From Salaquimonas sp. (GTDB taxonomy: Bacteria > Pseudomonadota > Alphaproteobacteria > Rhizobiales > Rhizobiaceae): a stretch of DNA of 64,000 nt. Position 1 is the first letter of the stretch. Every line of letters begins with the position of its first letter. The notes beneath the pieces are model-generated. The model saw nothing but the letters and a program-made list of their open reading frames with translations, was not told where the DNA came from and ran no database searches. The stretch lies in contig JANQQM010000157.1 of assembly GCA_028289365.1 (NCBI GenBank), positions 48,841 through 112,840 on the forward strand. Reading direction: 5' to 3'. Position numbers and translations under genes: made by a program. Positions 37,762-45,209 of this stretch are shown piece by piece.

Positions 37762-38856
37762 ATGGCTTCGACAAATGGCGATGGTTCGCGCACAACTGGC
37801 GGGCGCGGTAAGCTTTATGATTCAATATTGGATACGATTGGCGATACGCCTTGTGTCCGGGTCAATCGGCTGGCTCCCGATCATGTCGATCTGTATGTCA
37901 AGGCCGAAGCGTTTAATCCGGCCGGATCGGTCAAGGACCGCCTGGCTGTCAGCATAATCGAAGAAGCGGAGAAAAGTGGCGCCTTGAAGCCCGGACAGAC
38001 CGTAATCGAAGCGACCAGCGGCAATACCGGCATCGGTCTGGCAATGGTTTGTGCTGCAAAGGGTTATCCGCTTGTCGTAACGATGGCGGACAGTTTCTCG
38101 ATCGAACGCCGCCGCCTGATGCGGTTTCTCGGTGCCAAGGTCGTGTTGACGCCGCGTGCCGAAAAAGGCTTCGGCATGTATCAAAAAGCTGAAGAACTGG
38201 CGAAGGCAAATGGCTGGTTTGTTGCTCATCAATTTGAAACCGATGCCAATGCCAAGATCCATGAAAATACGACAGCGCGGGAGGTCCTGGCGGATTTTGA
38301 TGGCGGCAGGCTCGACTATTTTGTTTCCGGCTATGGTACCGGCGGCACGGTTAGCGGCGTCGGACGAGTGCTGATGAAAGAGCGGCCCGAAACGCGGATA
38401 ATCCTTACCGAACCTGCAAATGCGCAGCTGCTGGGTAGCGGCATTGAGCAGGAGCGTACCTCGGTTGGGGCGCCCGCCGTCAGTCATCCGGCGTTCGAAC
38501 CGCACCCGATTCAGGGCTGGACGCCGGATTTCATTCCGCTGGTTTTGCAGGAAGCGATCGATGGCGACTATTATCACGACCTGATCCCGGTACCTGGGCC
38601 TGAGGGGATCGCCTGGTCGATGCGGCTTGCGCAGGAAGAAGGTATCTTTACAGGTGTTTCGGGAGGATCGACTTTTGCCGTGGCGATGAAGGTTGCTGAG
38701 AAAGCGGCTCCCGGTTCGGTTTTGCTTGCCATGCTGCCTGATACCGGCGAGCGCTATTTGTCTTCGCCGTTGTTTGAATCGATCGACGAGTACATGACCG
38801 AAGAAGAAATCGCCTTGTCGGAATCCACGCCCGGATTTCATATGCCCAAGGAATGA
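37762..38856 (+). CDS. cysK: Cysteine synthase A (O-acetylserine sulfhydrylase)
   Basis: 364 residues. The pyridoxal-phosphate Lys is in NPAGSVKDRLAVSIIEEAEK, the substrate loop in EATSGNTGIGLAMVCAAKGY, and the phosphate-binding glycines in VSGYGTGGTVSGVGRVL. Serine in the GVSGGSTFAVAMK loop completes the site. It makes cysteine from O-acetylserine and sulfide. It is about 40 residues longer than typical CysK because of an N-terminal tail and a C-terminal EYMTEEEIALSE tail, as in many alphaproteobacterial forms. GGGAG precedes the ATG and a strong terminator follows the gene. Confidence 0.93.
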   Translation: MASTNGDGSRTTGGRGKLYDSILDTIGDTPCVRVNRLAPDHVDLYVKAEAFNPAGSVKDRLAVSIIEEAEKSGALKPGQTVIEATSGNTGIGLAMVCAAKGYPLVVTMADSFSIERRRLMRFLGAKVVLTPRAEKGFGMYQKAEELAKANGWFVAHQFETDANAKIHENTTAREVLADFDGGRLDYFVSGYGTGGTVSGVGRVLMKERPETRIILTEPANAQLLGSGIEQERTSVGAPAVSHPAFEPHPIQGWTPDFIPLVLQEAIDGDYYHDLIPVPGPEGIAWSMRLAQEEGIFTGVSGGSTFAVAMKVAEKAAPGSVLLAMLPDTGERYLSSPLFESIDEYMTEEEIALSESTPGFHMPKE

Positions 38857-38882
38857 GTTAGGCCACAATACAGCCAGAAATA

Positions 38883-38914
38883 AAACACCCACCCCGATTA
38901 CGGGGTGGGTGTTT
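38883..38914 (+). terminator. Rho-independent terminator of cysK
   Basis: AAACACCCACCCCG and CGGGGTGGGTGTTT form a perfect 14-bp stem with the loop ATTA, starting 27 bases after the cysK stop. The symmetric A/T ends make it able to act on both strands, which suits the convergent short-chain dehydrogenase gene ending at 38943. Confidence 0.88.
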
Positions 38915-38942
38915 GCTATTCAAGTGTACGTTGCGTTCCTGT

Positions 38943-39683
38943 CTATGCTGGCATCATCTCTCCGGCCTGTCTTTCAACGGCCTTTGGATCAGCCAATAGC
39001 GCCTCGCGCATTTCGATCGAGACCGGATCGGGGAAGACGTCTTCAGTTCCATCTTCGATGGCGTTCAGGACATTCTTCGCGACCTCATTTGGCGAGACCT
39101 TATCCATCGGAACATCGGCTGCAAGATCGGTATCAACCGGTCCGGGATAAACGCCAACCACCAAGGTTCCCTGTTTTGCCAGTTCGGAACGTATGCCTTG
39201 TGTCAGTGAATGCACGGCAGCTTTGGACGCGCTGTAGGAGCCAAGTGCCGGGAAATTCACATAAGCTGCGATTGAAGAGATATTTGCAATTGCACCGCCG
39301 CCATTACTGGCGAGGGCAGGTGCAAATGAGCGCACCATGTTCAGGGTGCCGAAGAAGTTGGTTTCCATTTCACCGCGGGCAGAGTTGCCATCCGAGGCTG
39401 AAACCAGGGCCTGAAAACCGGCAACTCCGGCATTGTTGATCAGGATTGTCACATCCTTGCCTGCAGTTGAAGCGGCCTCGATCGTATCAGGTTTGGTAAC
39501 ATCAACTTCGACCGGCACGACCTTTCCTGCTCCATATTCCACAAGGTCGGACAGGGAGTCTGTGTTACGTGCGCCAGCGTAAACCTTGCTTGCGCCCGCG
39601 GCCAGAAATTCCTCTACAAATGCGCGCCCAATTCCGCGATTGGCACCGGTTACAAAAACAACACTTCCGTCAATTTTACTCAT
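38943..39683 (-). CDS. Short-chain dehydrogenase/reductase
   Basis: 246 residues of the classical SDR family. The cofactor motif is VFVTGANRGIGRAFVEEFLA, then ILINNAGVAGFQ, and the catalytic Tyr-x-x-x-Lys lies in LGSYSASKAAVHSLTQ with Ser in ISSIAAY. The cofactor preference is unclear: the Arg in TGANRGIG may favour NADP. Its substrate is unknown. It is divergent from a TetR-family gene, and two copies of an operator-like site separate them, suggesting that an aldehyde, ketone or quinone controls its expression. Confidence 0.87.
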   Translation of the reverse strand: MSKIDGSVVFVTGANRGIGRAFVEEFLAAGASKVYAGARNTDSLSDLVEYGAGKVVPVEVDVTKPDTIEAASTAGKDVTILINNAGVAGFQALVSASDGNSARGEMETNFFGTLNMVRSFAPALASNGGGAIANISSIAAYVNFPALGSYSASKAAVHSLTQGIRSELAKQGTLVVGVYPGPVDTDLAADVPMDKVSPNEVAKNVLNAIEDGTEDVFPDPVSIEMREALLADPKAVERQAGEMMPA

Positions 39684-39731
39684 TGGAGAATTCCTCTCGG
39701 TAATTTGTAAATCGTGTAAATCGGTTATTTT

Positions 39732-39747
39732 AATACCGATCGGTATT
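39732..39747. promoter_or_regulatory. Operator-like 16-bp palindrome between the SDR and TetR genes
   Basis: AATACCGATCGGTATT is a perfect palindrome about 50 bases upstream of the SDR start and about 80 bases upstream of the TetR start. Such a site is typical for TetR-family proteins that control a divergent gene. A weaker copy lies at 39785-39798. Confidence 0.65.
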
Positions 39748-39784
39748 TAAATAGGATGTTGATATCAGAACGCAAGAGAATTAA

Positions 39785-39798
39785 ATACCGTTTGGTAG
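39785..39798. promoter_or_regulatory. Second, imperfect operator-like site next to the TetR gene
   Basis: ATACCGTTTGGTAG matches the palindrome at 39734-39746 in 10 of 14 positions: it keeps ATACCG and GGTA and differs in the centre and last base. It lies about 30 bases before the TetR start codon, where it could serve in autoregulation. Confidence 0.5.
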
Positions 39799-39828
39799 TT
39801 TTTTCTAATTTTTCGAAGGAGATTGGAA

Positions 39829-40455
39829 TTGCCGCGTGGTCGACCCCGCAAATGTGACCCGGAAATTGTCCTACGCAAAGCGATGACCTTGTTTTGGGAA
39901 AACGGGTTTGATGCGACATCAATGAATGATGTGGCTGTAGTAACCGGTATGGCCAAACCGGGACTATATGAGTGTTTCGGAGACAAGAATGCACTCTATG
40001 CAAAAGCGCTAAAGCTGTATTTCAACGAATATGGTGAACCGGGGCTGGAGTTTGTCCGGACATCAGATGAGCCTGTATCAGCTGTCATGCGGCAATATCT
40101 GGAGAAGGTCGCCGAGGGGGCCAGCAATCCTGAATGTCCCTCCGGCTGCTTTGTCGTGAACAGCATTATCGGAAGTACACAATCCGACGACGAAATCCAT
40201 GATCTGATCCAGGACATGATCAAGCATAGATCCGACATTCTGACCCAACGACTGTCGACAGCTAGGCAAAAGGGAGAACTCCAAGCAGAGGCTGATGTAG
40301 AAGCATTGGCGCTTTACTTTGCGGGGCAGGCAACCGCGATTGCTGTCTTGGCACGGGAAGGGGTCGAGCCGGAACAGCTCGGGAAATTTGTCGATATTGC
40401 CATGAAAAACCTGCCCGAAGTCACCATCGGAGAATTGGCGGCAGGCCAGAAATAA
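39829..40455 (+). CDS. TetR-family transcriptional regulator
   Basis: 208 residues from the TTG at 39829, with AGGAG 7 bases before it; an earlier TTG at 39823 sits too close to that ribosome site. The N-terminal DNA-binding region reads RGRPRKCDPEIVLRKAMTLF and ATSMNDVAVVTGMAKPGLYE, with helix 3 ending CFGDKNALYAKALKLYF. The C-terminal ligand domain includes ASNPECPSGCFVVNSIIGST, whose two nearby cysteines could respond to reactive compounds as in AcuR/NemR-type regulators. It is expected to repress the divergent SDR gene. Confidence 0.88.
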   Translation: MPRGRPRKCDPEIVLRKAMTLFWENGFDATSMNDVAVVTGMAKPGLYECFGDKNALYAKALKLYFNEYGEPGLEFVRTSDEPVSAVMRQYLEKVAEGASNPECPSGCFVVNSIIGSTQSDDEIHDLIQDMIKHRSDILTQRLSTARQKGELQAEADVEALALYFAGQATAIAVLAREGVEPEQLGKFVDIAMKNLPEVTIGELAAGQK

Positions 40456-40461
40456 GTTTCG

Positions 40462-40884
40462 TCAATGATCGCCTTCGACTAGCTCGCCTGCCAATTGGTT
40501 TTCCAGCTGGCGTTCCAGGCTGTCGCGATCTTCGTCTGCCTTGATCTCGGCATTCATGATCTTGGCAAATCTGGCCTTTTCTTCGCTGTTGAGCTGTTGG
40601 GCTCGTTCGAGGAGCTGTTCGGAGTATCTTAGGCGATCCAGAGAACGACCTAGGTCGCTTCGCATGACAGCCGCACGCAAATATTCCACGGGATGACTGG
40701 CAGAGATTAAAATCAGCGATTCATCCTCGTCCAGAAGTGCGCGGCGATGTTTGCATATCTGCCCGGATTTCCCTGCCAGACAATCGCAATGCATAACCGC
40801 GTTTTCGCCGCTAATCAGCGCGGTGACATGATATTGCCGACCATCCGGCTCGGTTTGAACTATATATTCCATGCTATCGGGCAT
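40462..40884 (-). CDS. Small SWIM-type zinc-finger protein
   Basis: 140 residues from the ATG at 40884, which follows GGGAGG by 8 bases; the longer frame to 40971 has no ribosome site. The central motif CDCLAGKSGQICKHR fits the SWIM pattern C-x-C-x(8)-C-x-H. The rest includes a beta-rich N-terminus (EYIVQTEPDGRQYHVTALIS) and a charged C-terminal helix region rich in Glu, Lys and Asp. SWIM domains bind DNA or protein, usually as part of larger enzymes; a stand-alone form is unusual. Function unknown. It is convergent with the TetR gene, with 6 bases between them. Confidence 0.7.
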   Translation of the reverse strand: MPDSMEYIVQTEPDGRQYHVTALISGENAVMHCDCLAGKSGQICKHRRALLDEDESLILISASHPVEYLRAAVMRSDLGRSLDRLRYSEQLLERAQQLNSEEKARFAKIMNAEIKADEDRDSLERQLENQLAGELVEGDH

Positions 40885-41004
40885 TTTGCCTACCTCCCGA
40901 TTCGCCCCCATCCAAGCAAAATCCGCTGATTCTGGCAATCTGATGACATACCCGCTGTTGATAGGTGACAAATTGATGGCGAATACAGGTCAAATAAGCC
41001 GGTT

Positions 41005-41937
41005 TTATTGCCCCAGGTTTTCAGCAGCGCCGAGCCTTTTGCGATGCGGGGCAAGAAAACAGGCAAGTGCCAGAATAAGACCTGAAACCGTCGCGATCAT
41101 GCCGGCGGCGCTGACTGCGTTATCAAGGCCAATCCATTGCGGGCCATAGCCCGCGAATACATAGCCCAATATTGCAGAGAGGGTGGCGAATAGTATGCTC
41201 CACATAATTTGCGATTCAAGCCGGTTTGTCATCAGGCGTGCCGCTGCTGGCGGGCAGATGAACATTGCAATGACAATTATCGAGCCGACTGCATCGAACG
41301 CGGCGACCGCCGCGACTGCAGCAGAAACCACGAGCCCGAATCCAACCGCACTGACCGGAATTGCAATCGAACCGGCGAAGGTTTCGTCAAAGGTGGAAAT
41401 CTTCAATGGCCGCCAGAAAATCCAGGTGCCGATGCCTATAAGAACTGCTACCGCGGCCATGCGTGTCAATTCATCAGGCAATGTTGCCAGTGTTGCCGGG
41501 TCTATCAGGGAATGCCAGCCTTCTGCTTCCAGCCAGATCAGGCTTTCCAGATTGCCATAGAGTGCGTGTTCGACATCGATATGGACGGAGCTTGTATCAC
41601 TCTGCTCGAGCAATAAGACGCCTGCGGCAAACATTGAGGTAAAGGTTACTCCCATCGCTGCACCGGGTTCGATTTTTCCGAACCGCCGGATCGCTTCAAT
41701 GATGATGACGGCCAGGATCGAAGCCGCAGCCGCACCAAAAATCATCGGCCAGGTCGAGATCGTTCCAGTTATAAGAAATGCCACAACAATTCCGGGTAAG
41801 ACGACATGGCTGATTGCATCACCGATCAGTGCCTGCCGCCTTAGGATCAGGAAGTTTCCCGGCAGGGCGCAAGCTATTGCCGCGAGAATGCCGATCAACA
41901 TGGGCGTGAGGCTCAATTGAACGAATTCGGCGCCCAT
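41005..41937 (-). CDS. Metal (Zn/Mn) ABC transporter permease, TroD-like
   Basis: 310 residues from the ATG at 41937, which overlaps the stop of the preceding gene by one base (TGATG). About eight membrane helices of the ABC-3 family are visible: MLIGILAAIACALPGNFLIL, RRQALIGDAISHVVLPGIVV (family motif), and AFDAVGSIIVIAMFICPPAA. Part of the TroABCD-like operon read leftward from 44992. It probably pairs with the adjacent 406-residue permease to form the membrane channel. Confidence 0.88.
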   Translation of the reverse strand: MGAEFVQLSLTPMLIGILAAIACALPGNFLILRRQALIGDAISHVVLPGIVVAFLITGTISTWPMIFGAAAASILAVIIIEAIRRFGKIEPGAAMGVTFTSMFAAGVLLLEQSDTSSVHIDVEHALYGNLESLIWLEAEGWHSLIDPATLATLPDELTRMAAVAVLIGIGTWIFWRPLKISTFDETFAGSIAIPVSAVGFGLVVSAAVAAVAAFDAVGSIIVIAMFICPPAAARLMTNRLESQIMWSILFATLSAILGYVFAGYGPQWIGLDNAVSAAGMIATVSGLILALACFLAPHRKRLGAAENLGQ

Positions 41938-43157
41938 CAACGGTCTCCGTCAACTTGTTTGGCAACGGGAATGTGGCGATCAATTTCAGCTATCTGGTCG
42001 CGCGTCAGTACTGCTTCAATCGGGGTCAGACCGTCATAGAGATTTGAAACCGCATCGTCCTGGTAGATTCCCCGTGCGACTTTCCAGCGCCTTTCATCGC
42101 GCAAGGTTTTCGAGGCCTGGGCGGCTCCGGAATCTGTTGCGACGCCATCCGCTCTGAGAAATCCCGCCTTTCTAAGCGTTGAAAGCGTTAGCGGATCATA
42201 AATCCGCTCGCCATGGGCAATCGCCAACAAACCCTGCCGGCGGTGAACCAAAAGCTGAAACCGGCGATGGCGCAGCAGTGCAGAAAATATTCCGCGCTCC
42301 GGCGCGAAGAAGAGGGAAACACAGAAAAGCGCGAAACTTACGAGCACAATAATCGGGCCGGTCGGCAGATCGGGTGCTGATGCAGAAATCGCCGAGCCAA
42401 TGTAACCTGCGGCGCCCCCGAACAAACCAGCGAGTATGACCACGTGCTCGGCACGCTCAGACCAGAACCGGGCGGTAACCGCCGGAATTATCAGCATGGC
42501 GACGATCAGAATGAGGCCAACAATTTTCAAACCGATCACGGTGACAGCCATGACAAGGCCCATGGTTGCCAGATCTGTTCTATAGACATTCTGTCCGGTC
42601 GAAGTTGCATATTCCGGATCGAATGCAGCCAGTGTCATGGGTCGCCGCAGTGTAAACACGGCAAGGACCGCAATGACGCCTCCGATTGCAATGGTAACCG
42701 CATCCTGGAACAGCATGCCTGCTGTTGAACCAAGCAGAAAACCCTCCAGACCAGCCTGTCTGCCGCTGGACATGGATTGGATCACGGTAAGTAGAACGAT
42801 ACCCGCACCGAAGAATACCGAGAGAACTGCACCAATCGCGGCGTCTTCGGCCAGTCTTGTGTATTTGGTAATCCATCCGACCGCGAGCAATCCGATCAGG
42901 GAGGAGATAGCGGATCCCAGGAGGAGACCGACAAGATTTCGGCCATCACCGCCAAAAAAGACCATGATGATGAATGCAATCGCGACGCCCGGCAGTGTCG
43001 CATGGGCGACCGCATCGCTGATCAATGCCCGTTTGCGCAGAAACAGGAACGTTCCCGATGTACCAGCGGCAATACCCAACAGGCATGCGCCAATGGTGAC
43101 CAATGTCGCATTATAGCCTGATTGCAGAAAAAACGCTGAGAGAATGCCGTCAAGCAT
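41937..43157 (-). CDS. Metal (Zn/Mn) ABC transporter permease with C-terminal extension, TroC-like
   Basis: 406 residues. The first ~285 form the ABC-3 permease: ATLVTIGACLLGIAAGTSGT, FLRKRALISDAVAHATLPGV and KIVGLILIVAMLIIPAVTAR. The remaining ~120 residues are soluble (HRRQGLLAIAHGERIYDPLT, TLSTLRKAGFLRADG, TPIEAVLTRDQIAEIDRHIP) and look like a winged-helix domain related to DtxR-type regions found in some TroC proteins. GAGG lies 5 bases before the ATG. Cotranscribed with the ATPase gene, 6 bases away. Confidence 0.88.
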   Translation of the reverse strand: MLDGILSAFFLQSGYNATLVTIGACLLGIAAGTSGTFLFLRKRALISDAVAHATLPGVAIAFIIMVFFGGDGRNLVGLLLGSAISSLIGLLAVGWITKYTRLAEDAAIGAVLSVFFGAGIVLLTVIQSMSSGRQAGLEGFLLGSTAGMLFQDAVTIAIGGVIAVLAVFTLRRPMTLAAFDPEYATSTGQNVYRTDLATMGLVMAVTVIGLKIVGLILIVAMLIIPAVTARFWSERAEHVVILAGLFGGAAGYIGSAISASAPDLPTGPIIVLVSFALFCVSLFFAPERGIFSALLRHRRFQLLVHRRQGLLAIAHGERIYDPLTLSTLRKAGFLRADGVATDSGAAQASKTLRDERRWKVARGIYQDDAVSNLYDGLTPIEAVLTRDQIAEIDRHIPVAKQVDGDR

Positions 43158-43163
43158 ATTGCC

Positions 43164-43979
43164 TCAGGAGGCCGGTAATTTCAGCTGGTCAATATGGGTG
43201 CTAGCCAACCTGCCGCCATAGGTGGCCTGCAGGTTTTCGCTGGTAAAGACCTCAGATATCGGGCCGTCGGCAATCTTGCGAATGTTGACGAGCAGCAAAT
43301 GATCGAAATAATCGGCCACGGTCGCCAGATCATGATGGACGCAAACCACGGTGCGACCATTCTCCTTAAGCGATTGCAGCACTGCGATAATTGCTTTCTC
43401 AGTGGCTGCATCCACGCCGGCAAAAGGTTCGTCCAGAAGATAGAGATCTGCATTCTGGGCCAACGCCCGGGCTAGGAATACGCGCTGTTGCTGACCACCT
43501 GACAATTGCCCAATCTGCCTCTCGGCAAATTCGGCCATTCCGACGCGCTCGAGGCATTCCATGACATGTTTTTTCTGACTGGGTTTGATAAATCCCAGAA
43601 GGCCAAGCTGCGGATAGAGCCCCATCATCACGACATCCAGCACCCGTGCTGGGAAGTCCCAATCAACGGATGCGCGTTGCGGTACGTAGGCAATCTTGTC
43701 CTGCATTTCCTCGACGGGTTCACCGAAGACCTGAACATTGCCGGAAAGGCGGGGCACGATCCCTAGCGCAGCTTTCAACAATGTGGATTTGCCGGCACCA
43801 TTCGGGCCAACAATTGCTGTCATGCTTTGTGCGGGAATAACGGTATCAACCGAGAACAGTGCCGGCTTTTCGCCATAGGATACTGTCAGTTCGCGGATGG
43901 CCAGCGGAGACTGGTCATCACTAGCCGCAATCTCAACGGCTTTCCCATATTCTGTCGCTAGTGTTATGGCGGGTTGCAT
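43164..43979 (-). CDS. Metal (Zn/Mn) ABC transporter ATPase, TroB-like
   Basis: 271 residues. Walker A is [20 protein letters not shown], the Q-loop follows in [13 protein letters not shown], the signature is [20 protein letters not shown] and Walker B is [19 protein letters not shown], with the switch His in [15 protein letters not shown]. The YVPQR-x-x-V-D-W-D-F-P stretch is typical of Mn/Zn transporters. AGAGGA precedes the ATG. It lies between the binding-protein and permease genes. Confidence 0.92.
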   Translation of the reverse strand: MQPAITLATEYGKAVEIAASDDQSPLAIRELTVSYGEKPALFSVDTVIPAQSMTAIVGPNGAGKSTLLKAALGIVPRLSGNVQVFGEPVEEMQDKIAYVPQRASVDWDFPARVLDVVMMGLYPQLGLLGFIKPSQKKHVMECLERVGMAEFAERQIGQLSGGQQQRVFLARALAQNADLYLLDEPFAGVDAATEKAIIAVLQSLKENGRTVVCVHHDLATVADYFDHLLLVNIRKIADGPISEVFTSENLQATYGGRLASTHIDQLKLPAS

Positions 43980-44002
43980 AAAAATCCTCTTTCGCTGCAG
44001 GA

Positions 44003-44992
44003 TCAGCTTTCCGGAGAAAGCATTCCGGACATCCCTTTTGCAGGAACATCGCCGCCAAGCGCGCTGGTGATGGTTGTGAAATTATGATCAAGCATGCCCA
44101 GATAGGTGCCCTCATAGCTCCCAGGTACACCCATCGCATCGGAGAAGAGCTCTCCACCAATCTTTACTTCGTGACCCCGTGCTGCCGCGCCTTCGATCAG
44201 GGCGCGGATATTCCGGTCTGAAACGGAGGATTCAACGAAGACAGCCCCAACCTGGCGATCCACCAACAGGTCGACCAGTTCCGACATGCGGTTGATGCCG
44301 GCTTCGCTTTCGGTGGAAATGCCTTGGATTCCGATGACTTCAAAATCATGGGCGAGGCCGAAATAGTTGAAGGCGTCATGCGCGGTTACCAGGAACCGGC
44401 TTTCAGGCTGTACGGTTGAAAGCGCCTGCTGGCCATAGTCGGCAAGCTCATCCAGTTCCTTTTGGAACTGTTCTGCGTTCGCAGTGAAAACAGCTTCTGA
44501 TTCCGGTTGCACCGAGGTCAAAGCGACACTGATTGCCGGCATGACCTTTGACCACAATTCCGGGTCCATCCAGATATGGGGATCCTTCTTGTCTTCGTAG
44601 TCGTCATGACCGATCAGAAGCGTTTCGGGCAAGGTTTCGGCGACGGCCACCACTTTGCGCGTTTTCGAGAGCTTTCCGAGAAACTCTTCCATCTGCGCTT
44701 CCAGATAAAGCCCGTGCCAGAGGACCAGATCGGCTCTTGTCATCGCGACAATGTCGGAGCGCGTCTGGCGATAGGAATGCGGATCGACGCCTGGTCCCAT
44801 CAATGCTGTGACCTCAACCAAATCACCGCCGATACGCGATGCGGCATCGGCAATCATGCCAGTCGTGGCCACGATTTTCAGTTTCTCGGATTCAGATTTT
44901 GCAGGAAATATCGCTACCGCCAATGCGAAGAGCATTGACGCGAAGATTAACGAAAAACGACGAAAACTCATGAAATTCAATACTTTATCCAT
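44003..44992 (-). CDS. Zn/Mn-binding periplasmic protein, TroA-like
   Basis: 329 residues from the ATG at 44992; an ATG at 44971 is an alternative start. A signal peptide is visible ([20 protein letters not shown], no lipobox). Predicted metal ligands are His in [10 protein letters not shown], His in [12 protein letters not shown], His in [11 protein letters not shown] and Asp in [11 protein letters not shown] His at the third site is the TroA/ZnuA arrangement, whereas Mn-specific PsaA/SitA carry Glu. No long His-rich loop is present. [17 protein letters not shown] resembles Treponema TroA. It binds Zn or Mn for the transporter at 41005-43979. Confidence 0.88.
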   Translation of the reverse strand: MDKVLNFMSFRRFSLIFASMLFALAVAIFPAKSESEKLKIVATTGMIADAASRIGGDLVEVTALMGPGVDPHSYRQTRSDIVAMTRADLVLWHGLYLEAQMEEFLGKLSKTRKVVAVAETLPETLLIGHDDYEDKKDPHIWMDPELWSKVMPAISVALTSVQPESEAVFTANAEQFQKELDELADYGQQALSTVQPESRFLVTAHDAFNYFGLAHDFEVIGIQGISTESEAGINRMSELVDLLVDRQVGAVFVESSVSDRNIRALIEGAAARGHEVKIGGELFSDAMGVPGSYEGTYLGMLDHNFTTITSALGGDVPAKGMSGMLSPES

Positions 44993-45042
44993 AATTTTTC
45001 TGGTCAGGTCCCAAGCTGTTGATATGTTATTGATAATGAATA

Positions 45043-45057
45043 TGAGAACTATTCGCA
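45043..45057. promoter_or_regulatory. Fur-family 7-1-7 box, site 1, at the troA-like promoter
   Basis: TGAGAACTATTCGCA has the 7-1-7 inverted form of Fur-type boxes (TGAGAAC, centre T, ATTCGCA; mismatches at two pairs). It is about 50 bases upstream of the binding-protein start, oriented with a nearly identical site at 45072-45086. A Fur, Mur or Zur regulator would fit; none is in the window. Confidence 0.6.
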
Positions 45058-45071
45058 AAAGTCAAGACTTT

Positions 45072-45086
45072 TGAGAATCATTCGCA
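45072..45086. promoter_or_regulatory. Fur-family 7-1-7 box, site 2, at the troA-like promoter
   Basis: TGAGAATCATTCGCA pairs as TGAGAAT and ATTCGCA around a central C with one mismatched pair. It matches site 1 in 13 of 15 positions and starts 29 bases from it, close to three helical turns, which suits two regulator dimers on the same face of DNA. Confidence 0.65.
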
Positions 45087-45209
45087 AGTAGATTTTTCGT
45101 CTGTTTTGCTTCCATTTTATCGGCGGAAAACCAAAGCGGGATGTTGGTGTTGACACAATCCCGCCGTAGTCTCACACCCGGCTTGTCGGTAAAGTGTGGG
45201 AGATTCAAA

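Noticed and set aside
37822..38892. Open frame of 356 codons antisense to cysK
   Set aside because: No protein-like pattern; the plus strand is a complete CysK with its terminator.
45136..45164. Inverted repeat GCGGGAT-N15-ATCCCGC before the macroglobulin gene
   Set aside because: The arms are short, the spacer is long and no regulator is near; a TTGACA inside it has no matching -10. Not strong enough to call.
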